The notes beneath the pieces were generated by a model. It was not told where the DNA came from and did no database searches. It was given only the letters and a program-made list of their open reading frames with translations. Of a DNA stretch of 18,675 nt, positions 1 to 6,854 are shown in pieces; positions within the stretch are counted from its first letter, which is position 1, and every line of letters starts with the position of its first letter. This stretch comes from Dehalococcoidia bacterium UBA3254. GTDB lineage: Bacteria; Chloroflexota; Dehalococcoidia; Dehalococcoidales; UBA3254. The position numbers and the translations under genes are program-made. The stretch spans positions 1-18,675 of the forward strand of contig DEUU01000368.1 of assembly GCA_002362735.1 (NCBI GenBank). The letters are read 5' to 3'.

Positions 1-344
1 TTAACGAAGAGTCCAGCAATATCTCCCAGGGGCAGAAACAGCTTCTGACGATAGCCAGGGCTTTCCTTTCCGATCCCAAGATGCTGATCCTGGATGAAGC
101 CACCAGCTCGGTGGATACCCGGACTGAGGTACTGATTCAGAAAGCGATGGAAAACCTGATGGAAGGCAGAACTTCATTTATCATTGCACACCGGCTGTCG
201 ACCATCCGCGACGCAGATATTATCCTGGTGATGAAAGACGGCGAGATTGTAGAGCAAGGTAATCACAAAGATTTGCTGCGGACAAACGGATTTTATGCTT
301 CCATGTATAATAGCCAGTTTGAAGCGGCATTAGCTGAGAGTTGA
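1..344 (+). CDS. ABC exporter, C-terminal end of the ATPase domain (5'-truncated by window)
   Basis: The reading frame is open from base 3 and the true start lies before the window. The visible 113 residues are the last part of an ABC nucleotide-binding domain. They contain a signature loop in the variant form ISQGQKQ, then ARAFLSDP, the Walker B segment MLILDEATS, a D-loop (SSVDTRTE) and the switch histidine in IIAHRLS. The tail after [14 protein letters not shown] is typical of fused membrane-ATPase exporters of the MdlB/LmrA/MsbA type, where SQGQ instead of SGGQ is common. Such proteins form dimers in the cytoplasmic membrane and export lipids, drugs or peptides using ATP. The substrate cannot be told from this fragment. 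The gene is convergent with the DUF362 gene, with a dispersed repeat between them. The internal ATG at 81 is not the real start, because the signature loop lies upstream of it. Confidence 0.93.
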   Translation, partial: NEESSNISQGQKQLLTIARAFLSDPKMLILDEATSSVDTRTEVLIQKAMENLMEGRTSFIIAHRLSTIRDADIILVMKDGEIVEQGNHKDLLRTNGFYASMYNSQFEAALAES

Positions 345-355
345 CCATGTAAAGA

Positions 356-387
356 TTGTCATGCTGGAGCGAAGCGAAGCATCCAGC
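356..387. repeat. Short dispersed repeat with hairpin between convergent genes
   Basis: This 32-base segment begins TTGTCATGCTGGAGCGAAGC and contains the inverted repeat GCTGGA (363-368) / TCCAGC (382-387) around a GCGAAGCGAAGC core. It begins with the same TTGTCAT as the larger element at 15541 and shares its GCGAA motif, so it looks like a degenerate copy of one intergenic repeat family. It lies between the 3' ends of two convergent genes and could also help terminate both transcripts, though no T tract follows. Confidence 0.5.
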
Positions 388-409
388 TCTCTTCCACCGT
401 GACGCCAAA

Positions 410-1567
410 TTAATCTTTTCTGCGGAAAATAAGGCGTCCCGCTAACGGTCGTTCGACGGTGATCGCTCCCTCGGGGCAGGTCTCCTGACAGCAATAGCAG
501 CGAATACAGTGGCCGTGTTGAATTCGGGGTATCTTTTTTCTCTGGCTATCTGTAAACCAGTCCAGGGCCTCAGTTCCTATGGGGCAAGCCTGGATGCAGT
601 TGCCGCAGGACACACATTTTTCCGGATTGATCAGGGGTCTTGGGGTAAGCTGGTTCCGGATAAATCTCTGAAGTCGGCTTCCGCTGGTCCGGACGGGGGG
701 CCTGCGCGTAACTCGAAAATCTCTCGCCATGAATGAATCCAGACGGTCACCGACCAGTTCTATATTCTCATAATGGTAAGTTCCCAAACCGGCTTTCTCT
801 CCCGGTTTAGAAGTAGGGACGAACTCCGGGTTGAGATCGATGATTTTACAGGCGGCAGAATCGATGGCGATAGGGTCCGTGGAAAAAAGCAAAATATTCA
901 TAGGACGGGAACTCCCTGAGAAAGGCCCATTACCCTCCATGGCTACGATGCCATCCATCACTACCAACCGCGCGCGTATGAAAGAGTTAATGTCAACAAG
1001 CATTGTGGCAAAATTGTAAGGGTCCGGCATTTTAAAGTGAAACTCTCTTTTAAACTGGCCTGGAATACAGCCGAACAGGTTCTTAACCGCCCCGGTGAAT
1101 CGGGTCAACTGGTGAGTTTTTAATTTCGGCAGGTTAACTACTCCATCGGCGTCCAGAATTCCATTGGCAATCACAAATTTCTTATTCAGCAGAGCGGTCT
1201 GATGGAAAATCTCCCTGCCGTTATCAAAATCAGCCAGAGTGAAACCCATCTCGTCGCCGGCAGCCTTCAATTGAGCCCGTTTCAGGTTAAATTCCACTCC
1301 ACCGAGAGATGGTGAGTCCCCGTAGGAGACGATTGCTCCAGCCTCTTGAAACATCCTTCCAACCTCTTTAAAAACCACAGGATGAGTGGTTACGCTCCTT
1401 TCGGGTCCAGATCCTATCAGAACGTTGGGTTTGAGGACAATCTTCTCTCCGGGTTTAACGAACAATGAAATCCCACCCAGCAGACCAACGCCGGTTTTCA
1501 CTGCTTCACGCACGAGATTATCATCATACCCATTACATCTGACGACGGCAACTTTAGATTGAATCAT
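410..1567 (-). CDS. DUF362 domain protein with C-terminal 2x[4Fe-4S] ferredoxin domain
   Basis: The encoded protein is 385 residues long if the start is the ATG at 1567. A longer frame reaches an ATG at 1639 (409 residues), but that start has no Shine-Dalgarno sequence. The ATG at 1567 follows GGTGAG closely, and SKVAVVRC is where family members usually begin. In 409-residue numbering the DUF362 part shows LKPNVL (69-74), GDSPS (107-111), LPKLKTH (170-176) with KNLFGCIPG (186-194), and MDGIVAMEGNGP (228-239). The C-terminus has two classical cluster motifs: C342, C345, C348, C352 and C378, C381, C384, C388, each followed by Pro. DUF362 proteins are common in anaerobes, are presumably cytoplasmic electron carriers, and have no settled reaction. 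The gene stands alone on the minus strand. Confidence 0.9.
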   Translation of the reverse strand: MIQSKVAVVRCNGYDDNLVREAVKTGVGLLGGISLFVKPGEKIVLKPNVLIGSGPERSVTTHPVVFKEVGRMFQEAGAIVSYGDSPSLGGVEFNLKRAQLKAAGDEMGFTLADFDNGREIFHQTALLNKKFVIANGILDADGVVNLPKLKTHQLTRFTGAVKNLFGCIPGQFKREFHFKMPDPYNFATMLVDINSFIRARLVVMDGIVAMEGNGPFSGSSRPMNILLFSTDPIAIDSAACKIIDLNPEFVPTSKPGEKAGLGTYHYENIELVGDRLDSFMARDFRVTRRPPVRTSGSRLQRFIRNQLTPRPLINPEKCVSCGNCIQACPIGTEALDWFTDSQRKKIPRIQHGHCIRCYCCQETCPEGAITVERPLAGRLIFRRKD

Positions 1568-1682
1568 ATTCTCACCAGCTTGTGGCGCTCTATTATCATC
1601 ATAGCAGTCCGGGCAGTATAGTTCATACACTGTATCCATCTACTAAGCATTTTGGCGTAAAACTAGGGTATTTTGAGGGGAC

Positions 1683-1696
1683 GATTTACGTAAATC
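1683..1696. promoter_or_regulatory. 14-bp perfect palindrome, possible operator, in a divergent intergenic region
   Basis: GATTTACGTAAATC equals its own reverse complement. It lies between the divergent DUF362 and 119-residue protein genes. A TATAAT follows at 1725-1730 on the plus strand without a recognisable -35, so the palindrome would be centred about 47 bases before the expected transcription start. That placement suits an activator or a repressor of the orphan gene. No regulator can be named. Confidence 0.4.
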
Positions 1697-1789
1697 CACG
1701 GATATTATTTCTTTCCCCGTTCCTTATAATTTAGTTAAGATCAAATCCGGACCAGTGTTTAGCTTAGACAAAACTTGAAGGAGGATGAG

Positions 1790-2149
1790 ATGTCAGTAAA
1801 TTTAATGATAAGAAGACCAGGTAAGGCGGAGACTAAACGTCCGATGTCAAAGAGTCAAAAAATGCACCACCGGGTCCTGCCCAGATTAACAGATGCTTTG
1901 TCCCGCTTGATTTCGGCAATGGCTGCTTCTATTCCTGAAGGTGTATCCAGCATTGAAAGCATGATCATTAAAGGGGACAGGCTTTTCATTCATTACAGGA
2001 CCGGAAAAAGGCAAGTGGAAGATAGCGCTTTCGTCAGCGATCAGTCTATCTCTGCCGGGAATGTATGTATCATGAAGATTGGCGATGGCACGGTCCTGGA
2101 GCAACTGCAATCGATATATCAGGTTAATGCATCCCGTCAACCATGGTAA
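1790..2149 (+). CDS. Hypothetical protein, 119 aa, family not recognised
   Basis: The ATG at 1790 is preceded by AAGGAGG (1778-1784) at 5-base spacing. An in-frame TTG at 1775 overlaps that site and is rejected. I do not recognise the protein. Its N-terminal 30 residues are basic and polar (RRPGK, KSQKMHHR). A likely helix follows (LPRLTDALSRLISAMAASI), then a stretch that looks beta-rich (MIIKGDRLFIHYRTGK, AGNVCIMKIGDGTV) and a C-terminal helix. There is no signal peptide, membrane segment or metal-binding cysteine set. It appears to be monocistronic, preceded by TATAAT at 1725-1730 and a palindrome at 1683, and convergent with the efflux operon. The strong ribosome binding site and intact frame support a real gene. 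Confidence 0.75.
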   Translation: MSVNLMIRRPGKAETKRPMSKSQKMHHRVLPRLTDALSRLISAMAASIPEGVSSIESMIIKGDRLFIHYRTGKRQVEDSAFVSDQSISAGNVCIMKIGDGTVLEQLQSIYQVNASRQPW

Positions 2150-2198
2150 ATCCAGGAATACCGGGACCCGAATCGCCTGACAGTATTAAACCTTAATC

Positions 2199-3734
2199 CT
2201 ACTCCACAGGCATTACACGGTCCTTTTTCCTCGACTTACCATTATGGTAGAGGAACAAAGCTGGAATGATACCTATGAAGATAATAACTGCACCGATAAT
2301 AAAAACCTTATCAAACGCCAGCACGTAAGCTTTTAAGATCGTCATCTGATAAAGCAAGGCAATAGCCTCTTGATGAGCAGCCTGCAAAGTCATTCCCGCT
2401 TTTTGCAAGTAGACCTGGGCAGTGGATATGACCTGTAAAGAAGTCACGGAATCTGGCGTCACGGTTTGCGTTAGGACAGCTACATTGAATTTCTCGTAAG
2501 AACTCAACATGCTGGCAAAAATGGCGGTGGCTAAACCCCCAAAAACAGATCGCAGAACGTTGTTGATGGTTGATGCCGCCGAAGTGAGGGCGACGGGGAC
2601 CTCCGCCAGAGCGAAGGTCATGACGGGCATCATACACAGGCCGATACCTAACCCTCTGAACGCTATTAAAAGCATGAAAGTACTTTCCGGCGTGGTAACG
2701 TCCAGTGCAGAAAGCCGCCAGGTGATATATCCGGTAAGGATGAGGCCGATAATCGTTGGAGGCCGCGGACCGACTCTATCGTAAAACCGGCCGCCGATGA
2801 TCGTGCCGACCATAGACCCCAGGGCCTGGGGGATCATCAAAATTCCCGCCTGGAAAGCTCCCAGACCCCTGACGCTTTGTAAAAATAGCGGCAGGATGAG
2901 CATCGCCGAGTAGAGACCCATCGTGGTGACGAAACTTAAGAAAGTCCCCAGCGAGTAGCCTTTAGATTTAAACACTCGCAGATCAAGGAGCGGAATTTTT
3001 ACCCGCAATTCTACTATTACCCAGATTGCCAAACAAGTTAAACTCGTTCCAAGCAGCCCGAGAGTGCGGATATCGCCCCAACCCCAGCTTGGAGCATAAG
3101 TAAGCGCATAAAGCAAACTTCCAAAGCCGACAGCCGCAAATATGAAACCTTTGAGATCCAGAGGTAAAGTTGCATTTTTGGGAGTATCTTTAATCCAGAG
3201 AATGCTGATAATGACAGCCACGATGACAATAGGCACATTGACGTAAAAGCACCAACGCCAGTCAAGGTATTCCACCAGGTATCCGCCCAGCGTAACTCCA
3301 ATGGCTGGAGCCAGTACCATAGGTATGCCGAAGAGCCCCATGGCCGTTCCTCTGCCTTCCGGAGGAACATTTGTGAAGATTAAGGTCATGGCTAAAGGCA
3401 TGAGGACGCCACTGCTGGCTCCCTGGACTATACGGCAAATAATGAGAGAATTGGTATTCCAGGAAAAACCGCAAAGCATTGAACCGGCCAGGAATAAAAT
3501 TAGACTGGCAATGTAGATTCTTTTAACACCCAGTTTGGTCATCAAGTAGGTGGCCAGCGGAGCACTCACGGCCATGGCCATGAGATAAGCCGAGGTCACA
3601 AATTGCATCTTATCCAGAGTCTCGTTAAAAACTGCCAGGATATGCGGCAGGGCAATATTTACAATGGTGGCATCGATCATCATCATGAATGTGCCGGCGA
3701 TAGCCACCAGGATAATTTTCCACTGATAAGACAT
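2199..3734 (-). CDS. emrB: DHA2-family MFS multidrug transporter (EmrB/QacA type)
   Basis: This 511-residue, very hydrophobic protein has the length expected for the 14-helix DHA2 group of proton-drug antiporters in the cytoplasmic membrane. The first helix carries MMMIDATIVNIALP, with Asp21 at the place of the conserved DHA2 motif. MTKLGVKRIYIA is a degenerate motif A. The fifth helix region (GIPMVLAPAIGVTLGG, followed by WRWCFYVNVPI) is the antiporter motif C plus the usual EmrB continuation. The start follows AAAGGGA at 6 bases and lies 12 bases after the stop of the EmrA-like gene, so the two are co-transcribed and probably translationally linked. It is the last gene of the marR operon. 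The exported compound is unknown; context suggests a hydrophobic or phenolic toxicant sensed by MarR. Confidence 0.93.
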   Translation of the reverse strand: MSYQWKIILVAIAGTFMMMIDATIVNIALPHILAVFNETLDKMQFVTSAYLMAMAVSAPLATYLMTKLGVKRIYIASLILFLAGSMLCGFSWNTNSLIICRIVQGASSGVLMPLAMTLIFTNVPPEGRGTAMGLFGIPMVLAPAIGVTLGGYLVEYLDWRWCFYVNVPIVIVAVIISILWIKDTPKNATLPLDLKGFIFAAVGFGSLLYALTYAPSWGWGDIRTLGLLGTSLTCLAIWVIVELRVKIPLLDLRVFKSKGYSLGTFLSFVTTMGLYSAMLILPLFLQSVRGLGAFQAGILMIPQALGSMVGTIIGGRFYDRVGPRPPTIIGLILTGYITWRLSALDVTTPESTFMLLIAFRGLGIGLCMMPVMTFALAEVPVALTSAASTINNVLRSVFGGLATAIFASMLSSYEKFNVAVLTQTVTPDSVTSLQVISTAQVYLQKAGMTLQAAHQEAIALLYQMTILKAYVLAFDKVFIIGAVIIFIGIIPALFLYHNGKSRKKDRVMPVE

Positions 3735-3746
3735 TTTGCGTCCCTT

Positions 3747-4427
3747 TTAATTAGTTAAGATTTTAACTTCGACCGAGCTACCCGGTATGAGAGCTAAACC
3801 ATCGGTATCTTCGAGGGTTATCCGTACCGGTATAATTTGAGAAACCTTGGTAAAATTAGCGGTATTATTGCCGGAAGGCAGCAGAGAAAAGCTGGAGGAG
3901 GTGGCCGGAGTGATGGCCTGCACTTTCCCTTTCAGAACAATGCCTCCCAGGCTATCTACCGTAATATCCGCAGTCTGACCCGGACGGACTCTACTGATCT
4001 TGTTTTCATCGATATTCGCGGTTACCCAGACTTTGGAGTCATCAAAAAGGGTAATTATCGGAGAACCGGCGCCAATAATTGCCCCAGAGTAGGTCCATAC
4101 CGCGGCCACATAACCTGCGACAGGGGATTCTATTGCTGTCCCGCTGCCGGGAACAGCACTGAACCCTTGCCGGGCGGTACTATCAGAGAAACGGGGGCTG
4201 CCAACTTCAGCAATAGGCTGCTGCTGTTGAATACGGTCTCCGATACCTACGTCGACATTAATTACCTGACCCGCTGAAAGAGAGCTGACGGATATTAACG
4301 GGGCACCGATAGTCGCGTTATCCGTTGAAAGATAACGCGATCCCTGAAGTAAAGTATTGATTCCAAAGAAACCGCCCACACCGACTACTACTATTATGGC
4401 TATTATGATTATTATTTTGCGTTTCAT
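3747..4427 (-). CDS. emrA: EmrA/HlyD-like membrane-fusion adaptor, short form without coiled-coil hairpin
   Basis: The ATG at 4427 is preceded by AAGGTGA. A GTG at 4436 in the same frame overlaps that site and the upstream stop, so I prefer 4427 (226 residues). An N-terminal basic pair is followed by one membrane helix (about residues 4-24). The EmrA signature follows: STDNATIG, a lipoyl half around SVSSLSAGQVINVDV, a second half near ESPVAGYVA, a beta-barrel part (VWVTANIDENKISRV) and the characteristic SFSLLPSGNNTANFTKVSQI. Usual EmrA proteins are about 350-390 residues; the missing part is the long helical hairpin between the lipoyl halves. It presumably pairs with the DHA2 transporter encoded next. 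The partner adaptor upstream does have a long helical region, so the two may act together. Confidence 0.88.
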   Translation of the reverse strand: MKRKIIIIIAIIVVVGVGGFFGINTLLQGSRYLSTDNATIGAPLISVSSLSAGQVINVDVGIGDRIQQQQPIAEVGSPRFSDSTARQGFSAVPGSGTAIESPVAGYVAAVWTYSGAIIGAGSPIITLFDDSKVWVTANIDENKISRVRPGQTADITVDSLGGIVLKGKVQAITPATSSSFSLLPSGNNTANFTKVSQIIPVRITLEDTDGLALIPGSSVEVKILTN

Positions 4428-4432
4428 AAATA

Positions 4433-5905
4433 TCACCTTTTTGAAATTATTCTTCTCTGGCTAAAAAGATTCTTTAATGGAGTGACCATTTCCCCCTCTG
4501 TTCCAGAGGTTACCACCTGGTCCCCATCATTAACACCGCTGGTAACTTCAGTTTGAGATGTATTGCTAAGACCTTTAATGATGGTTTGAGCTGTGGATTT
4601 ATCTCCATTCACAATCTGGACATAACTTTTCCCCTGGTTATCAGTCTTGATTGCCTGGGTGGGTACCAGTAAAACATTGCTTTGTTCACCGGTGACGATA
4701 TCAGTGCGGGTATTCATACCGGCTTTGATAACCAATCCCTGGGGAGCCGTGAAGCTGATTTTGACGGTGTAAGCTGTGACTCCGGTAGCGGCAGCCTGAG
4801 CGTTAGGGACTGTAGACACTGAAAAGACTTTGCCTTCCAGGGTTGTTTCAGGGAGAGCGTCAACGCTGATCATTGCTTTCTGTCCAGTTTGGACCGGCGG
4901 AATATCCATTTCGTCGATGTTAACATCGGCTTCCAGATTAATGTTATCCACAATGTAAACAATCATCTGGGGAGCGGCCACGGGACTGGGAATGATATCT
5001 CCGAGTTTATGATAAAGCGTCACGACCACTCCGTCTAAAGGAGATGTGATAGTGGCGTCATTAATTTGTTTCTGGATGTAATCCAGATTTCGCTGAGCGA
5101 GAGCGATTCCATCTTTAGACTGATCTATAATCTGCTGGGCGAGATTGATCCCATTATTGGATTGGTCCACTGCCTTCTGAGTTGCTTCCAAAGCCAATTC
5201 CTTCATCTGGACATCTTGCACGGTTAACCGATCGTAGGTCTGGCCCATGATATTATAGGTTAACGCACCGGTGCCGGTGTATTCCGCATTGCTTAAAAGG
5301 TCTAACAGTCTTTTCTGGTCTCTGCCATATTCGATCTGGTAGGAGGCTTTCTGTGCCCGCCAGTAATTAGCCCCATCTGAATCATTATGGGCCAGAGCAT
5401 CCTGAGTGAGCATCTCTGCGTATTTGATTTGCTCCTCCATTTTGGTAATTTCATCCTTGATATCGCTGACAGCCTGAGTGCGGTCAAGATTGAACTGGGC
5501 TACCACTAAGGCTGATTTTGCCTGAATTTGAGCTAACTGGGCCTGGTTCAAGGTGTTCTGGGCTTGAGTTTGCGCGAGCTTCGCCTGATCCATGGTTACT
5601 CTGGCTTGTGCCAGTTGTACTTCTAAACTGGAAGTATCCAGAGCGGCCAGAACCTGCCCTTTAGTAACCCGGTCTCCCTCTTTTACATTCAGAGTCTTCA
5701 GAGTCCCGCCACTGCCAAAAGACAAGTTAGAGTCTGTTGAGACTGCTATTTTCCCGCAGCCTGTCACGACGGATGTTAAATTACCGCGTTTTACGGTGAC
5801 CTTTTGAATCTGTGCAACAGGTTGGTTGCCGGTCACACAAGCACTGATAGATAAAACCAGGACCGAAATCATCAAGAACAGCAAAATGGTTTTCCAAGAT
5901 TTCAT
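4433..5905 (-). CDS. HlyD/RND-type periplasmic adaptor, predicted lipoprotein, with long coiled coil
   Basis: This 490-residue adaptor starts after AGGAG (SD) and a short A-rich spacer. Residues 1-22 form a lipoprotein signal peptide ending SISA before Cys23, so the mature protein should be lipid-anchored outside the membrane. A first lipoyl half (GTLKTLNVKEGDRVTKGQVL, 68-86) is followed by a Gln/Ala-rich helical region (about 90-285), a second lipoyl half (ITSPLDGVVV), a beta-barrel (NLEADVNIDEMDI) and a membrane-proximal domain ending near 475. The helical part contains an 11-residue near-duplication, DQSNNGINLAQ and DQSKDGIALAQ. The architecture is that of MacA/AcrA-type adaptors. No permease of the MacB or RND type and no TolC are in the window, so it may serve the EmrB-like carrier. 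It is separated from the EmrA-like gene by only 5 bases. Confidence 0.9.
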   Translation of the reverse strand: MKSWKTILLFLMISVLVLSISACVTGNQPVAQIQKVTVKRGNLTSVVTGCGKIAVSTDSNLSFGSGGTLKTLNVKEGDRVTKGQVLAALDTSSLEVQLAQARVTMDQAKLAQTQAQNTLNQAQLAQIQAKSALVVAQFNLDRTQAVSDIKDEITKMEEQIKYAEMLTQDALAHNDSDGANYWRAQKASYQIEYGRDQKRLLDLLSNAEYTGTGALTYNIMGQTYDRLTVQDVQMKELALEATQKAVDQSNNGINLAQQIIDQSKDGIALAQRNLDYIQKQINDATITSPLDGVVVTLYHKLGDIIPSPVAAPQMIVYIVDNINLEADVNIDEMDIPPVQTGQKAMISVDALPETTLEGKVFSVSTVPNAQAAATGVTAYTVKISFTAPQGLVIKAGMNTRTDIVTGEQSNVLLVPTQAIKTDNQGKSYVQIVNGDKSTAQTIIKGLSNTSQTEVTSGVNDGDQVVTSGTEGEMVTPLKNLFSQRRIISKR

Positions 5906-6011
5906 TTTATTCTCCTATTGAAGATCACATTTAGACCAGTTTTATTGATTCGGGAAAGAATTCAGTGGTGGCACCAAATTGACCCTGCGGATGGTTAACC
6001 GTAATCTGTCC

Positions 6012-6476
6012 CTATCCCTGGCTGCCCTGCCTTCCAATATTAGATTTCACCAGTTTATTAAAAATACGATTTAAAACAAAAAGATCTTCCTGAGTCAATT
6101 TTTCCAGTAATGATGAAAGCATATTCCGGCGGCTCTCAGTAAGTTTAGCAATGAAAGTTCTGCCAGCTTCCGTTGTCTTCAGAACCTGCATTCGCCGATT
6201 TTCCGGATTTTCCTCCCGGCTTACCAGTTGCTGGGCCACCAGACGATCGATAACATCCGTAATACTAGGAGGAGTGACTCCCAGGGCATCTGAAAGGTTT
6301 TTAAAGTTGGTGCTGCCCGCATAGTCGATAAATAACAGGCACTTTAATTGAGCGGTCGTTAAATTTAGTCCTAGCCAGACCTCTGGATCGAATTTCCATG
6401 ATCGTGCCATCAACTGCATGGCGTTCCCAATCTCATCGATCAGTTGTTTTCGGTCCGTTCCAGATAAAGTTTCCAT
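6012..6476 (-). CDS. MarR-family transcriptional regulator of the efflux operon
   Basis: The 154-residue protein has the MarR layout: N-terminal dimerisation helices (1-40), a winged helix-turn-helix (about 45-105) with recognition helix VTPPSITDVIDRLV, a wing REENPENRRMQVLKTT, and C-terminal dimerisation helices. Members usually repress their own operon and release DNA on binding a phenolic or other small ligand. This is the first gene of an operon with two adaptors and a DHA2 transporter, and 106 bases separate it from the next start. Its promoter has a palindrome over the expected start of transcription, which fits autorepression. The Shine-Dalgarno sequence (AAGGAT) is about 15 bases from the ATG and therefore poor, so translation may be weak. 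Confidence 0.92.
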   Translation of the reverse strand: METLSGTDRKQLIDEIGNAMQLMARSWKFDPEVWLGLNLTTAQLKCLLFIDYAGSTNFKNLSDALGVTPPSITDVIDRLVAQQLVSREENPENRRMQVLKTTEAGRTFIAKLTESRRNMLSSLLEKLTQEDLFVLNRIFNKLVKSNIGRQGSQG

Positions 6477-6500
6477 TAAATGTTCGGATTATCCTTACTG

Positions 6501-6515
6501 TTAGTATTAATCTAA
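6501..6515. promoter_or_regulatory. Candidate MarR operator over the transcription start
   Basis: TTAGTATTAATCTAA is an imperfect palindrome, with half-sites TTAG and CTAA around 7 bases. It lies immediately downstream of the -10 box of the marR promoter, so a bound dimer would cover the +1 site. Size and position suit a MarR autorepressor site. This is inferred from position only. Confidence 0.5.
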
Positions 6516-6516
6516 T

Positions 6517-6545
6517 AATATATTCTTTGCAAAACATAAAGTCAA
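6517..6545 (-). promoter_or_regulatory. Sigma70-type promoter of the marR-efflux operon
   Basis: Read on the minus strand, TTGACT (6545-6540) is followed after exactly 17 bases by TATATT (6522-6517). Both hexamers differ from consensus at one position. Transcription would start near 6510, about 34 bases before the marR ATG. Confidence 0.7.
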
Positions 6546-6761
6546 GGACACTTTAGTACTGGTCCGACGTGATATACTTATCCCCATCTTTTTTGCAGAT
6601 AGGTTAAATAGCATTTTTTTGAATTAGCATTGCCGAAAAAATTCCCCAATATGCTGACCAAGGCTCTAGCGAAGTAGAAGTTCGAAAGTCTCTGAGGTCT
6701 GCTTTGCCCACCCTGCCTCTGGTCACGCTGGATAGTCTGCATTTTTTCAGTCTCTTGACGT

Positions 6762-6790
6762 TTGAGGTTGAGATATCAATCAACTATAAT
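6762..6790 (+). promoter_or_regulatory. Sigma70-type promoter of the OFA-family carrier gene
   Basis: TTGAGG (6762-6767) and a perfect TATAAT (6785-6790) are separated by 17 bases. The start of transcription would be near 6797, giving a leader of about 58 bases before the ATG at 6855. A TTGACG at 6755 is closer to the -35 consensus but sits 24 bases from the -10, which is too far. Confidence 0.6.
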
Positions 6791-6854
6791 AAGATCGTAA
6801 CACCATGAAATACCAGCGGTTATACTCAGATTCCCTCGGGAGCTTTTTCAAATA

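Larger units (their letters stand above)
6477..6854. other. 378-bp divergent intergenic region
   Basis: The left 70 bases hold the marR promoter and operator on the minus strand. The right 95 bases hold the promoter and leader of the OFA carrier on the plus strand. The middle (about 6550-6755) contains no ORF I can support. It has one weak long-range inverted repeat, GACCAAGGC (6656-6664) with GCCTCTGGTC (6715-6724), and I assign it no function. Confidence 0.55.

Noticed and set aside
3837..4277. 146-codon plus-strand frame opposite the EmrA-like gene
   Set aside because: It is antisense to a gene with clear family motifs and has no promoter, ribosome site or recognisable domain.
6550..6755. 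Possible riboswitch or small RNA in the marR/OFA intergenic region
   Set aside because: The predicted promoter of the carrier gene lies downstream of it, so it is not in the leader. The only structure is a weak interrupted inverted repeat.
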